Shown here in pieces: positions 34,001 to 41,219 of a stretch of DNA of 64,000 bases. Under the pieces are notes generated by a model, which saw only the letters and a program-made list of their open reading frames with translations, was not told where the DNA came from and made no database searches. The stretch is taken from NCBI GenBank assembly GCA_017309115.1, contig JAFLEF010000006.1:1-64000 (forward strand), given 5' to 3'. A program made the translations under genes and the position numbers. The stretch is from Verrucomicrobiota bacterium (GTDB lineage Bacteria > Verrucomicrobiota > Verrucomicrobiia > Limisphaerales > UBA9464). Within the stretch, counting starts at the first letter, position 1. Every line of letters starts with the position of its first letter.

Positions 34001-36772
34001 GGTCACTACCTCACCGCCCTCACCACGTATTACGATCTGCTGCGGCATCCCAACTTCACCTGGACCAACAACACGCAATCCACCCTGGTCGCGGGCGTTC
34101 CGGTACAAGTGAACTATCAGGACGAACGGCGGTTCGCCTCCGCCGCCGCGGCGAAAGCCCGGACCGGCGCGGAGATCATGGATCGAACCTGGCGCCTGAA
34201 TTACTCCGGAGACCCCGTGGTGCAGTTTCGTGGCGATTTCGATGTCAATCCGACGCGGGCCTGGAGCACTACCGACTGGGGTCGCCGAGCCGCGCAGGGC
34301 GCCTACTTCGACTGGGTCGCGGGCAACGCCATCCTGCCTCCGGTCGACACCGTCAACACCGGCATCCAGCGCGTCGACCGAACGACCGTGGTCGAACTCG
34401 CCCAAATCGTGACCGAGACGGCGGCCGTTACCACGGTGCTCGATCAAGCCGACACCGGGCTCAATCCCTCCGGACTCGCCCGCGGCGTGGTGACCTTCGA
34501 CCTCGATCCCGACCTGCTGCGCACCGGATTCAGTCGCGAGACCCATTTCGAACAGATCTACGATCGCGCAGTAAGAGCCCTGCAAAACGCCGAGACGGTC
34601 TTCAATCGGGCCACGCAACTCAGCAGTGAACTGCGCCAGCAACAAAACTCCGTCTCGGACTATTCCGTGGCGGTGGCCAATCAGGAGAGCGACTACCGCA
34701 ATCAATTGATTCAGCTCTTCGGTACGCCGTACTCCGGAACCATCGGCGCCGGCCAGCCCTACCCGAGCGGCTACGACGGTCCCGATCTCCTCTATTGGAA
34801 CTATGTGGACACATTGGATGTGACGTCGTCCAACAACCCTCGCGGGGCCGACTTCCTCGACCTGTGGTCCAACTTCACCACGCTCAAGACCGACTGGGGA
34901 GCGCAGTTCTCCGCAGGCACCTGGGACCTGCTCGACTCCTCCACCAACCGGATGATGGCGGTGACCTATCCGATTTATGCCGGCGACTACGCCTTTCAGG
35001 CGCCTCCCACCTGGGGCACGCGTCGGACCGAAGGGGACCTTCAGGCCAACGTTCGCGCCCTCGTTCTCGCCCAGGCCCAACTTCGGGAGAACTTGCAGGC
35101 GTACCAGACCTTTGTGACCGATCTGGCCGCCCAGGCTGATTTCCTGGCCGTGCGCTATCAACTCAAGCAGGACCAACTGAACCTGCTCCTCGATCACAAG
35201 GTCGTCGTCGGCACCTTCGACGGGCTCATTCAAGCGCTGAAAATCGCCTCCACCGCCGCCAGTGGAGTCAAGGATGACATCGACGAAGCGACCTTCGCCC
35301 TGATGGCCGCGGTCCCGGGAGTGGAGGGGCTTTCCGATGACGGCTTCGCATTCATTCGCGGACTGCTCTACCTCGCCGGCAACTACGGTGCCGGAGTGCC
35401 GGAAGCAATCGTCGGAGTTTCGGACATCTCCCAAACCATTCTCGAATTCGCCAAGAGCGAGACCGAACTCGGGCTCGACTATCAGACCGAGGTCAATTCC
35501 CAGACCTACGACGTCCGGGAACAGGTTAAGGATCTGGAGGTGAATCTGCGCCAGGAACCCGGGCTTCGACTCATTCTGTTCCAGGCCCAGCAGAGTCTCG
35601 TGCAGGCGGCCCGCACCCTGGAGGCGTCGTTGGCCGAGGGACAGCGCATCCTGACCCAGCGAACCGCCTTCCGCCAGGCGACGGCTGGCACGGTCCAAGC
35701 CGACCGTTACCGCGACCTGGGGTTGCGCATCTTCCGCAACGACGCGCTCGAGAAGTATGACACCCAGTTCCAACTGGCCGCCCGCTACGTGCACCTCGCC
35801 GCCGCCGCCTATGATTACGAGCTCAACCTGGGCGATCAGTCCGGAGCCGGCAGCGTGCTGGGAGCGCAAATCGTACGGGAGCGCAACCTCGGCGAACTCG
35901 CGGAAGGCGAGCCCATCGTGGGACGAGTGGGCCTGGCCAGCATCCTGGGTCAGATGCGCCAGAACTTCGCCGTCCTCAAGGGTCAACTGGGCCTGAACAA
36001 TGATCGGCCGGAGAACTCTCGGTTCTCCCTGCGCACGGAAGCCTTCCGCATTCTGCCGGTCAGCACCAACGCCGATCCCAACCTCCCCTGGCGAGCGTTC
36101 CTGCAACAGTCGACGGTCTCGAACCTGTGGGATGTCCCGGAGTTCCGCCGCTACTGCCGCTCCTTCGCTCCGGAATCCGCCGGGCCTCAGCCGGGAATTG
36201 TCCTGCGCTTCAGCACCACCATCGCCGCCGGCCAGAACTTTTTCGGCTGGCCACTGCTTCCCTTGGATTCCAGCTACGATCCCTCGGAATATTCGACGCG
36301 CATTAAATCCGTGGCCGTTTGGTTGAGTGACTATGACGCCGCTGGACTCGCCTCGAAGCCGCGCGTGTATCTCGTACCCGCCGGCGCCGACCGACTGCGC
36401 GCCTCCGCCGCTGACGACTTCACCATCCATAACTGGCAGGTCCTGGATCAGCGCATTCCCGTACCCTTTCCCATCACGGAAGCTGACCTCGACTCCGTCA
36501 GTGCGCTCCCCACGGTCCCGGCCTTGGATGGCAGCTTCTCCGACATTCGCCGGCACTCCGCGTTTCGTGCCTATCAGGACGCGACATTCGATCTCAACGA
36601 GTTCAACGAAAGCAGCCGGTTGGTCGGACGGTCGGTCTGGAACACCGAATGGGTACTGATCATCCCGGGCGCCTATCTGCTCGGTGATTCCAATCTGGGA
36701 CTCACCCGCTTCATCGATTCCGTCACCGACATCAAACTGTATTTCCAAACCACCAGTGCCAGCGGGAACTAA
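25025..36772 (+). CDS. Giant exported multidomain protein: 3 LamG, PA14, HAF repeats, TcA-like C terminus
   Basis: A 3915-aa protein; the ATG at 25025 starts a signal peptide (SWTILWMAWISVRVLAL). Domains by rough residue: Ig/cadherin-like (150-460), LamG 1 (480-620, NEWHHVAAVVSGQAVTLFVD), PA14-like (718-872, VGQRYKGFLLPPETGSYQFA), LamG 2 (978-1158, HHWAVTFDARSNRVELF), Ig-like (1190-1270), HAF repeats (1378-1688, AINDSGQIVGYAQAPDGTYR), unassigned beta region, LamG 3 (2412-2568, GWHHLAVVVEGARPVLYVDG), a calcium-loop segment (2967, DQNGDGFITAVDAKLL), long coiled coils (about 3170-3560), and a closing domain (3718-3915). The stretch QLAARYVHLAAAAYDYELNL, then RIKSVAVWLSDYD and a DIKLYF ending, recalls the coil and TcB-binding end of Tc-toxin TcA; that is inference. 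It lies in one run with the kinase, PpiC and neighbours and is probably a surface or secreted adhesin/toxin scaffold. Confidence 0.88.
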   Translation: MTGRLLLSQRHLPSWTILWMAWISVRVLALEFSSPTGGVPPNARILPPLTVDTLDGSYALSNATNGVVIFDFPDSTRPAQPVPEFLAKYQFGLVSGGADNRTSLTFHYGNPLAGDGTNATSEGLRVVISRQRSILSDQKQLQVLWNNQVLVSSNFPAASDLVFSGWCQVTVSNQVLNVVLSPLNESTNITAVQDLPLTWLPDASWRFGLSFASGMLDGSVDAAEVEITGYTAPFISSPLGDRAIWQDSFDDVPLTVDSLENVSPANIAVTLESSDPDLLPPGNLSVQTDSANSRTLLVAPAPGKTGVATLTVRLESGGGLPTGTVSYALTVKPNTPPSVSSLGGPFTQPFGITRVIPFTIGSEQWSSEHLRLNLSADPGLIQSYSLFAEPLDASGNNYNLVFTPNSSSASGTVSVQVIDGAGLTATSSFTLTNAPVPLPPVTLGAGSALAVNLFPVFSTFPLDLPVPDQYVAEAGASDVVGGTVTVEAWVWATQFFNSSFNALVCLGAPGTGINLGFTGNGTPALFGGANNFVPDDPAYRIRTNEWHHVAAVVSGQAVTLFVDGQVSASGTLPAPLNMESGSIYIGDLDPNGIRRPFSGFIDNVRIWSEARSNGEILANYQSPVASDAPNLLRYYRFEEGFSHFDGANPDFWKGQVLGGDVIVDSSIHSRSARLVGHPSFVPGASEVSTVNLPEDQTTRLGLGALVNGNTVSGTAGLTRELFFGPLSSLISSGLLRSPGWPDRPDVVLALGTGLEMPVQLQASVGQRYKGFLLPPETGSYQFAIASAQEGQLWISTDESTNNLVAVASSPANGVGFRRFDVNPSLQQGSRNLIAGQRYYFEVRHQADSGVNGRPHLSVRWTLPSGLVELPIPAYRIQPVGTPSPGQPLAIQTLINPRNGSGTVSNGFLLYQPSANLVGTDTYGYFATNGPLVSAPVLLNLNIVNKDDAPVAGSQFGLELDGSSAGVVSQDNFNLTGQSFTVELWARRASSTPPVSNQTQTLWSLQDSAPSASIQLAWQPDGRVGVVLTGQGGDQPSPPPLISQVPLLDTNWHHWAVTFDARSNRVELFRDATSLSATNYGPGTFGVTNVKFFLGSLAGAAGSQFTGTVDEVRLWKRVVSPEDLAANNGVPLTGTEDDLLIYYRLDEGNGLVAYDSSAPKTGNVSLDATLLDPVAWVPGITNFLQIPIPRNSPGTTVYLPGFDFERDPLTYQIISPTPQNGRLIATGIGRYTYIPNTNFTGADPVTYTVTAGGKVSQPYTITLNVDKGFIPPTISSIRDLELEEEDPSPTVNFTVGDVDDPSGNSLTVVVRSSNESLLPLSSIVLSGSGTQRTVTLNPVDGEIGTSSVELEVSNGSLSAKSQFNVRVNPRLIYVAVNVGETTDQPSSFATSLNDQGQLAGWVAGVASATNSQPFFYSGYNDSSATFITLNLGGSIGGAFDLNNSGIMVGAAADAQGNLHAFQIQPGQDTQPTDLGTLLGGTESVATAINDSGQIVGYAQAPDGTYRAFTAGTGPMTALPLGTNVVSQWATTVNSSGQIAGYNLDAAGTTNAFLYSLGEFVDLGQPTNALHVVATTLTDEGTVYGQAVFADSVTRAVKWDSGQWTVLGDFLNGGKTEVLGANRYGQVVGRSLTNGVWHAVLYTEGQAYDLNARQASDSPWTLINAVAINDLSQIAATGSISNGPPQALLLFPATEIGRRVFRPEGTLPLLPDITILKGNGGDDKKNSFHWSTVDQKLFALRPVVAEIRWRTGTYVVITNLTEFGDNVIRQKATNEVLISTLSFNVWPTTPDLHVVDTPVQLQPNEPGFEYGFVEIAYTTADRAQVEPSTKTFTSTGTGFSVLHYLKTGGQPLNPQLQSDAFQVTRSVRWNDPLVLVSNVSWTIGVPLTNALHDDYPGLNGYVLFTNAPYDGAGPNAAYDRTTRQGTILAVNTNSAPSNFVVVWYRQNRLGVSWSGYPYQYLPQWPTNAPTIVIASGQGSGLLPANRGNQTMVYEQSDPTLPGFNPNEEHALISGGVLYALRSDLNHKISPQASEPFSLLKYLDPVSGEWRMQVYAVVAQTPELPFRYSALAGNLIQPPAPISLLPLSARNRFLSGPAWTNVTGQIYARAAGADGGSDTVVMQYYYPLQPGFYYDLTRNGQPAYQVGDAVPWLDQLPGQVAGTPIQVLYKVEWPVQSPALQVGQSLTTATGGLPDILDMAAAQIIFDSQDPRGDSPITAAARLYDPLSPRVIALDPSFQFPTSIQRTVDPATGFEVFTDLPYFLRVRLFHDPRNRQLGFRGFIHTPADGGAPITLLNVMNKREQQVILNLDTTGSASYQNALRQLYQKTRNPNDIDQDANGLPDDGLLIGLTTQTVTNLNGVTNLIVAETLQGPKALTVGQPLSPLIAPPSAAVTLNGTTGGLEIGAIFSAVTNDFTIEFWVRPEAARLETVESDVVVNGLSGQLFAIYPTQGSANYGSGHLGTGVSVGTNGVSVFFHGDNILTSALVYATNLTGWHHLAVVVEGARPVLYVDGSLARVGLGMTEILHPSADVSTSNSNSGNYGPFPGSISDLRIWNYNRSADDIAANRFRRLTGAEAGLAGLWRIDDGEGNTASNATVESQPGTLVGGYTWTTNAPPHDPGDHFVVIAENNDASLAGLPVDLHVIRIDESLARGALAVIESDDVLDQRVTLRHSADFAGQPESFVFEWYYQADSPGFDATLLPSIAPDGSVTNVGFWISYPDQGAGINDVTLGSQDQSGLLVLSDTWWIMRYGFTQKDGTTLWSGWVGDPSGTASAPRAMLVPGWIKRVLEGINLFAQRTSDFEDNTVNVLASTIAEAGPRYIGDVALNPNVLDNFGLIAIYQTILNRGRSLSIDGTPAVDYPPANSALLLAAGNIAELYLLHANEAFADAADPTIGLTTDSTEMGSIASSVFAFQNQVGSLLEEELAMLRGRDDSSAGVGADPVYNRLYWNFTGGDGETAYVAKYGIPDQNGDGFITAVDAKLLYPQGHGDAWGHYLTALTTYYDLLRHPNFTWTNNTQSTLVAGVPVQVNYQDERRFASAAAAKARTGAEIMDRTWRLNYSGDPVVQFRGDFDVNPTRAWSTTDWGRRAAQGAYFDWVAGNAILPPVDTVNTGIQRVDRTTVVELAQIVTETAAVTTVLDQADTGLNPSGLARGVVTFDLDPDLLRTGFSRETHFEQIYDRAVRALQNAETVFNRATQLSSELRQQQNSVSDYSVAVANQESDYRNQLIQLFGTPYSGTIGAGQPYPSGYDGPDLLYWNYVDTLDVTSSNNPRGADFLDLWSNFTTLKTDWGAQFSAGTWDLLDSSTNRMMAVTYPIYAGDYAFQAPPTWGTRRTEGDLQANVRALVLAQAQLRENLQAYQTFVTDLAAQADFLAVRYQLKQDQLNLLLDHKVVVGTFDGLIQALKIASTAASGVKDDIDEATFALMAAVPGVEGLSDDGFAFIRGLLYLAGNYGAGVPEAIVGVSDISQTILEFAKSETELGLDYQTEVNSQTYDVREQVKDLEVNLRQEPGLRLILFQAQQSLVQAARTLEASLAEGQRILTQRTAFRQATAGTVQADRYRDLGLRIFRNDALEKYDTQFQLAARYVHLAAAAYDYELNLGDQSGAGSVLGAQIVRERNLGELAEGEPIVGRVGLASILGQMRQNFAVLKGQLGLNNDRPENSRFSLRTEAFRILPVSTNADPNLPWRAFLQQSTVSNLWDVPEFRRYCRSFAPESAGPQPGIVLRFSTTIAAGQNFFGWPLLPLDSSYDPSEYSTRIKSVAVWLSDYDAAGLASKPRVYLVPAGADRLRASAADDFTIHNWQVLDQRIPVPFPITEADLDSVSALPTVPALDGSFSDIRRHSAFRAYQDATFDLNEFNESSRLVGRSVWNTEWVLIIPGAYLLGDSNLGLTRFIDSVTDIKLYFQTTSASGN

Positions 36773-36806
36773 AAATCCTCCCGCCTCCGGGACCTCCATT
36801 AATTCC

Positions 36807-37610
36807 ATGAACCTCTCCTCCTTGTTCCGGCTTCTGGCCTGGCTGCCGCTCACCCTCAGCGCCGGTCTGCCTCTTCCAGACCACGTTCTCTACGGAACCA
36901 TCTCCCAGAAAAACTTGGCCGTGACTCGTCAACGAACCGACGTGACGGTGGAAGCCCGCCGATCGCTCAACGGCCCCGCACTGGCGACCTATCGCATGGG
37001 ATCGGCAGCGCGCCTGGGCGACTTCTTCTACGAACTGCGCATTCCCTTGCAGGACACTCCCCGAAACTCCGACGCGCTGGCGGAACCCGGCGAAACGCTC
37101 TTCATCCTGGTCAAGGACTCCAGCGGCGAACTGTATCGAACCATCCATCGACTCAACGAACCCGGCGTCGCGCTTCGTCTCGACTTCGGGATCAGCGTGG
37201 ACACCGAAGGAGACGGAATTCCGGATGGTTGGGAGCAAACCTTTCTGGGCGGTCTCAGCGCCAATCTGAAATCGGACTCGGACGGAGACGGCGCCAGTGA
37301 CGGCGACGAATACCTCGCGGGCACGCATCCCTTGCAGTCGGCGGATGTCTTTCGCTTGGCCGTGCAGAACCCGGAGCCAGGCAAGATCCGCGTCGGGTTC
37401 CGCGCGCTGAGTCCAGTGGGCCCGGGATACGAAGGGCGCCGTCGCTTCTATGTTCTCGAGTCCCGGACCAACCTGGTCGAGGGCTCCTGGCAACCGTTGG
37501 TAAACTTCAGCCGCATTCCCGGAAACAATCAGTGGGTCGAACTGGAGCAGTCGGCCGACGAAACCCAGCCCCCGTACTTCCGCGCCCGCGTTTGGCTGGA
37601 AGGTCCCTGA
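36807..37610 (+). CDS. Exported protein with thrombospondin-type-3-like calcium loops
   Basis: A 267-aa protein with a signal peptide (residues 1-19, LFRLLAWLPLTLSAG). A beta domain of about 110 residues is followed by calcium-loop motifs: DTEGDGIPDGWE near 133, and SDSDGDGASDGDEYLAGTHP near 157, the D-x-D-x-D-G pattern of thrombospondin type 3 repeats. The C terminus (RFYVLESRTNLVEGSWQPL) resembles the 'rhamnogalacturonan-lyase-like / LVTNLS' tail domain often seen at the ends of verrucomicrobial exported proteins. The start ATG 36807 follows the giant gene by 34 bp; the longer upstream frame overlaps that gene and has no signal. It is presumably a small partner of the giant protein. Confidence 0.82.
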   Translation: MNLSSLFRLLAWLPLTLSAGLPLPDHVLYGTISQKNLAVTRQRTDVTVEARRSLNGPALATYRMGSAARLGDFFYELRIPLQDTPRNSDALAEPGETLFILVKDSSGELYRTIHRLNEPGVALRLDFGISVDTEGDGIPDGWEQTFLGGLSANLKSDSDGDGASDGDEYLAGTHPLQSADVFRLAVQNPEPGKIRVGFRALSPVGPGYEGRRRFYVLESRTNLVEGSWQPLVNFSRIPGNNQWVELEQSADETQPPYFRARVWLEGP

Positions 37611-37715
37611 CACTCCCGACTCAAAACCATCTGACAAAACACCCTGGCTCGTTCAGTTTTTCCTGGGCGTTCAAGGTCTCACCGCCACCCCTTTTTGACC
37701 ATCCCTCGTTCCCTC

Positions 37716-40700
37716 ATGAAGATTCACGACGCATTCAACTATCGTCTGCTCCTCGGGTGTTTCCTGAGCTCTCTCCTTCGCCTGACCGCCCAGGAGACTC
37801 CCCTCGCCTCTCAAATCTCCCTCAACCCCGCCGGCCAAATTGCCATTCGCGTCGCCGCCACGCCCAACACGTACTCCGTGTTGTATCGCGGCAACGATTT
37901 GCTCTCGGTGCAGACTCCGGTCGCGGTGGAGATCGAGGGCAACAGTCCCGGGGAATTTCCCCTCGAATTGCTCGACCCCGAGTCGCCTGCCGGCCGCGAA
38001 TTCCGCTTCTACCGCGTCACCCAGCATCCCGTCAGCGCGCCACGGGACCACGACCACGATGGTGTGGACGACGTGTATGAACTGGTGCGCCGACCGACCT
38101 TGAATCCCTTGACTGCCACCGATGCCGCGTTGGATCCGGATGGGGATCGCCGAGTAACCTTGGACGAGTACCGCTCCGGGACGGATCCGCTGGTCTTTGA
38201 CGTGGCCCCGGGAACCGTCGCGGTACCGATGCCCACCGTGAACACCCCGTTTGATCCCAATCCGACCAATCCGGCGGTTTCCCTTGTTCAAAAGCTGATG
38301 ATGTACGCCTTCGACATCGATGGAAACGCCATCCCGCTCAAGACCATTTCCATCAAGAACAACGCCCCCTTCACCGTCTATCCCGTGATGCGCGACGGCA
38401 ACGAAGCCGCCACGAAGACGAACGCCGCCGTGGGTCTCTACGATCCCTACGACCCCGTGGAGACCGAGTATCGCGGCTACATCGGCTACCAGGGAACCGA
38501 TGGCCAATACTACTTCGGATTGCAGAGCGGACAGACGGTCACGGTCCGGGTTCCCTTGGTCTTCTGGAACGGCGCCCGCATGGGGATCGTCACGGACGGC
38601 CAGTATTTGGTCCCTCCGACCGGTCAGCCCAATCCGCTCGAGTATGATCCCAATGCCCAACGGGTCATCGCCGCCGCGGAATCCACCGGCCCGAACACGC
38701 CCAATGCCCTAACCAACGGCGTGGTCATGTGGTATCGCGCCGCGCTGGTAGCACCGGCCTTGGATTCACCCGACCAGCTCCTCGAATGGACCATTCGGGA
38801 TCGGGACTACCTGAGCAATGCGGACATCAACCGGCGCACCAATGGCGAAATTCCCGACAGCGAGAAGAACACGTTGATCAACTACGACGTGTCGTACGTG
38901 GACAACATGTTTCTCCCGGTGGCCATGGAGGCCCTCGACGTTCCCGTGCCCGCGCCGCCCGTTCCGTTCAATCAGAATCGCGGTCCGTACGGATGGATCG
39001 GTTCCACCAACCCACCGAGTCTGCTGCAGAGCCAGATCCTCGCCTTCACCAGCCCGAGTAATTCCCTACTGGGTTCCTACTTCGGCACCAATGGTTGGCC
39101 GGTTTACAACATGCCGCCCGACCCCGCGGGCGAACGAAAGATTCCCGCCGGCCAGAACATCTTTGCCCAGAGTCCGCTGGCTGGCGCGTTGTCCAGCTAT
39201 GACGTCCTGAACAATCACTTCATGCTGTCGAGCGGTGGCACCGGACCCATCAAGGTCAACATCGGCGGCCAGGGCACTGCTTCGAGCGGCACCGTTCTGA
39301 CCCTCAGTCCCAACGAACCCCTTGCGAAAATCCTCGAGTTGGGCCCCGGATTCACCGTGGTGGGCTATCCGCCCGCCGGGCAGCAGAATCCGATCCAGCC
39401 CGGGACCCAGATCACCCAGATCCTTCATGTCAGCACCGGCCCCGGCGATCCGAGTCAGATCGAGTTGAGCCTGCCGCTGATTGCCACCCAGGACGGCTGC
39501 AACTTCGACTTCTTCCGGCCGGTGTCCGACTACGCCTCAGAGGCCATGATCCGACTCTGGTACTCGTGGGCGCAACGGTACCTGGACCTCACTCAGAGCG
39601 TCCCCTCCCAGACAGTGGTGGGTGCGGTGGAGACCAATAGCGCCACGCTGCGCTTCGCCAGTCCGATTGCGGGTCTGGTGGAAGGCATGAGGGTGACCGG
39701 CCCAGGACTCGACGCTCCGGACCCAACCCGCGAAAAGGGAGGCGTCATTATCCTCTCCATCGCCGCCAATCAGCGGTCGGTCATTCTCAGCCAACTGGCC
39801 CGCGAAAACCACCCGTTGAGTGAGGGGCAACAATACACCTTGGTCCCGCCCCAGCCCCTTCCCGTAACCCCCACGAACCTCTACACCTTCGACTTCTCGC
39901 AGGATCCGGTGGAAGCGGGACGCGATCCGGCGGAGTTCGCCAAGAAGGTGTATCTGGCTATGGGCTCCATGGCGCAAATTCCCAAGAATCCCGATCCCAA
40001 AGTCGTCACCCCGCACGTGTTGGAACTCATGAACAACATCATCGGCGGCAACATGGGATTCATTTTCGACACCGATGACCGGCGATTCTCGGTGGACGGT
40101 CTGGCCATCTCCGCGCGCATTCGGGACATCATCAAGTCCATCCTGCGCGGCGTGACCGACTTCACCCAGTATCCGGAGTTCAGCGCCGACGGTACACGGA
40201 ATTGGTATCCGACGCCCAGTGCCCCGCGGGGAGGCCTGACCTTCAACGCCTACAACCTCGATCCCTTCGTCTGGTTTGTGCACGTGCCCCTGGGCTTCTC
40301 CGGATACGGCTTCTCGCTGGACGACGACACGGCCGACGTGGGCGCTGGCGAGGCGACCCAACTGCAAGTAACGATCGGCGATTACAGCGGACTTCTGAAC
40401 ACCAACGAGTGGACCATCCAGGCAGTGTACGGTCCGGTCACGGGAAGCGGCGTCTGGGATCCCACCAAGACGGTGAGCTTCTACGATGTGGTCACCAATG
40501 CTTCGAACACCGCGCCGATAGTTATCACCGCGCCGAAGCATGATCTGGCCAATGGCGAAACGGTTTACATTGATCAGGTGGAGGGCAACACGGCGGCCAA
40601 TGGAACCTGGGTTGTGGCCAACGCCACCCCGGACACCTTCGAACTGGTGGGATCCACCGGCAATGGAGACTACACCAGCGGCGGCCGCTGGTCGCGCGGT

Positions 40701-40946
40701 CCCCTGCCGTACATCTCCGGCGTGGATGCCCTGAACGTGTATTGGAAACTGAAGGGCGATGACCGTCAGGCGGGCTTCACCGGAGCTCTGGTGTCAGGCC
40801 CGGGAGTGCTCGCCAAGGGCACCGTCCGGGTGGCTCAATTGGGCGACAATCAACTCGGCATCCTGGCGCTGAACACCTATCTGACCAACTCCACCGGCGG
40901 CCTGCTTCCGGCCGGCACCTACACCTGGACGTTCTCTGGGAAGTAG
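37716..40946 (+). CDS. Exported calcium-loop protein with thaumatin/GH64-like and FCCH-like segments
   Basis: A 1076-aa protein with a signal peptide (residues 1-26, YRLLLGCFLSSLLRLTAQ). Calcium loops DHDHDGVDDVYE and DPDGDRRVTLDEY lie near residues 110-155. Residues about 205-300 read like the first strands of a thaumatin-like or GH64 beta-1,3-glucanase-type fold (KTISIKNNAPFTVYPVM ... TVRVPLVFWNGARMGIVTDG). A second part of this fold may follow near 760-900 (FSADGTRNWYPT, FVWFVHVPLGFSGYGF). Residues about 928-990 match an FCCH-like beta unit (VYIDQVEGNTAANGTWVV ... TSGGRW). The glucanase-like reading is inference, and I did not identify catalytic acids. It is last in the run that begins with the sigma factor, 105 bp after the 267-aa gene. 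A TTG at 37695 is an alternative start. Confidence 0.82.
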   Translation: MKIHDAFNYRLLLGCFLSSLLRLTAQETPLASQISLNPAGQIAIRVAATPNTYSVLYRGNDLLSVQTPVAVEIEGNSPGEFPLELLDPESPAGREFRFYRVTQHPVSAPRDHDHDGVDDVYELVRRPTLNPLTATDAALDPDGDRRVTLDEYRSGTDPLVFDVAPGTVAVPMPTVNTPFDPNPTNPAVSLVQKLMMYAFDIDGNAIPLKTISIKNNAPFTVYPVMRDGNEAATKTNAAVGLYDPYDPVETEYRGYIGYQGTDGQYYFGLQSGQTVTVRVPLVFWNGARMGIVTDGQYLVPPTGQPNPLEYDPNAQRVIAAAESTGPNTPNALTNGVVMWYRAALVAPALDSPDQLLEWTIRDRDYLSNADINRRTNGEIPDSEKNTLINYDVSYVDNMFLPVAMEALDVPVPAPPVPFNQNRGPYGWIGSTNPPSLLQSQILAFTSPSNSLLGSYFGTNGWPVYNMPPDPAGERKIPAGQNIFAQSPLAGALSSYDVLNNHFMLSSGGTGPIKVNIGGQGTASSGTVLTLSPNEPLAKILELGPGFTVVGYPPAGQQNPIQPGTQITQILHVSTGPGDPSQIELSLPLIATQDGCNFDFFRPVSDYASEAMIRLWYSWAQRYLDLTQSVPSQTVVGAVETNSATLRFASPIAGLVEGMRVTGPGLDAPDPTREKGGVIILSIAANQRSVILSQLARENHPLSEGQQYTLVPPQPLPVTPTNLYTFDFSQDPVEAGRDPAEFAKKVYLAMGSMAQIPKNPDPKVVTPHVLELMNNIIGGNMGFIFDTDDRRFSVDGLAISARIRDIIKSILRGVTDFTQYPEFSADGTRNWYPTPSAPRGGLTFNAYNLDPFVWFVHVPLGFSGYGFSLDDDTADVGAGEATQLQVTIGDYSGLLNTNEWTIQAVYGPVTGSGVWDPTKTVSFYDVVTNASNTAPIVITAPKHDLANGETVYIDQVEGNTAANGTWVVANATPDTFELVGSTGNGDYTSGGRWSRGPLPYISGVDALNVYWKLKGDDRQAGFTGALVSGPGVLAKGTVRVAQLGDNQLGILALNTYLTNSTGGLLPAGTYTWTFSGK

Positions 40947-41219
40947 CCGAATAGCCCCCGGGAAGTCCTGCCGTCGAGCAGCGGTTCCCAGGCGGGTTAT
41001 CCGCAGATTCATACCGATTCTCACAGATTCATCTCTGGGAAGTAGAGCCACAAGACCGACCCGGCGATAGGCGACCGCTCCCGTCCTCGGAGACACCCGC
41101 CCGTTCGAACCGTCTTCTCCCGAAATCTGCGTCAATCTGTGTGAATCTGCGGATACCCTCTCCCCTCAATTTACGTCGATCCTCGACACCACGTTGTTGG
41201 TAAAAGCCCCCCCGAAACG
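40947..41219. repeat. Spacer with an inverted pair of AATCTGCG-family repeats
   Basis: The 273 bp between convergent genes hold no gene. A unit reading ATCCGCAGATT ... CACAGATT (40997-41032) faces its inverse, AATCTGCGTCAATCTGTGTG continuing to ATCTGCGG (41123-41157). The second unit is three tandem copies of a 10-bp AATCTGNGTN motif. Confidence 0.75.
41123..41157 (+). repeat. AATCTGCG-family repeat, best-preserved unit
   Basis: Three tandem copies of a 10-bp motif (AATCTGCGTC, AATCTGTGTG, AATCTGCGGA) followed by TACC. The same element occurs, in one or the other orientation, at 5411-5446, 6041-6075, 40997-41032, 44062-44097, 46534-46568 and 46654-46688, always between genes. Confidence 0.75.

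Noticed and set aside
32171-36853. 1560-aa minus-strand frame opposite the giant protein
   Set aside because: A shadow of the 3915-aa gene: it has no signal peptide or domain, is rich in Gly/Val/His, and overlaps well-supported coding sequence throughout.
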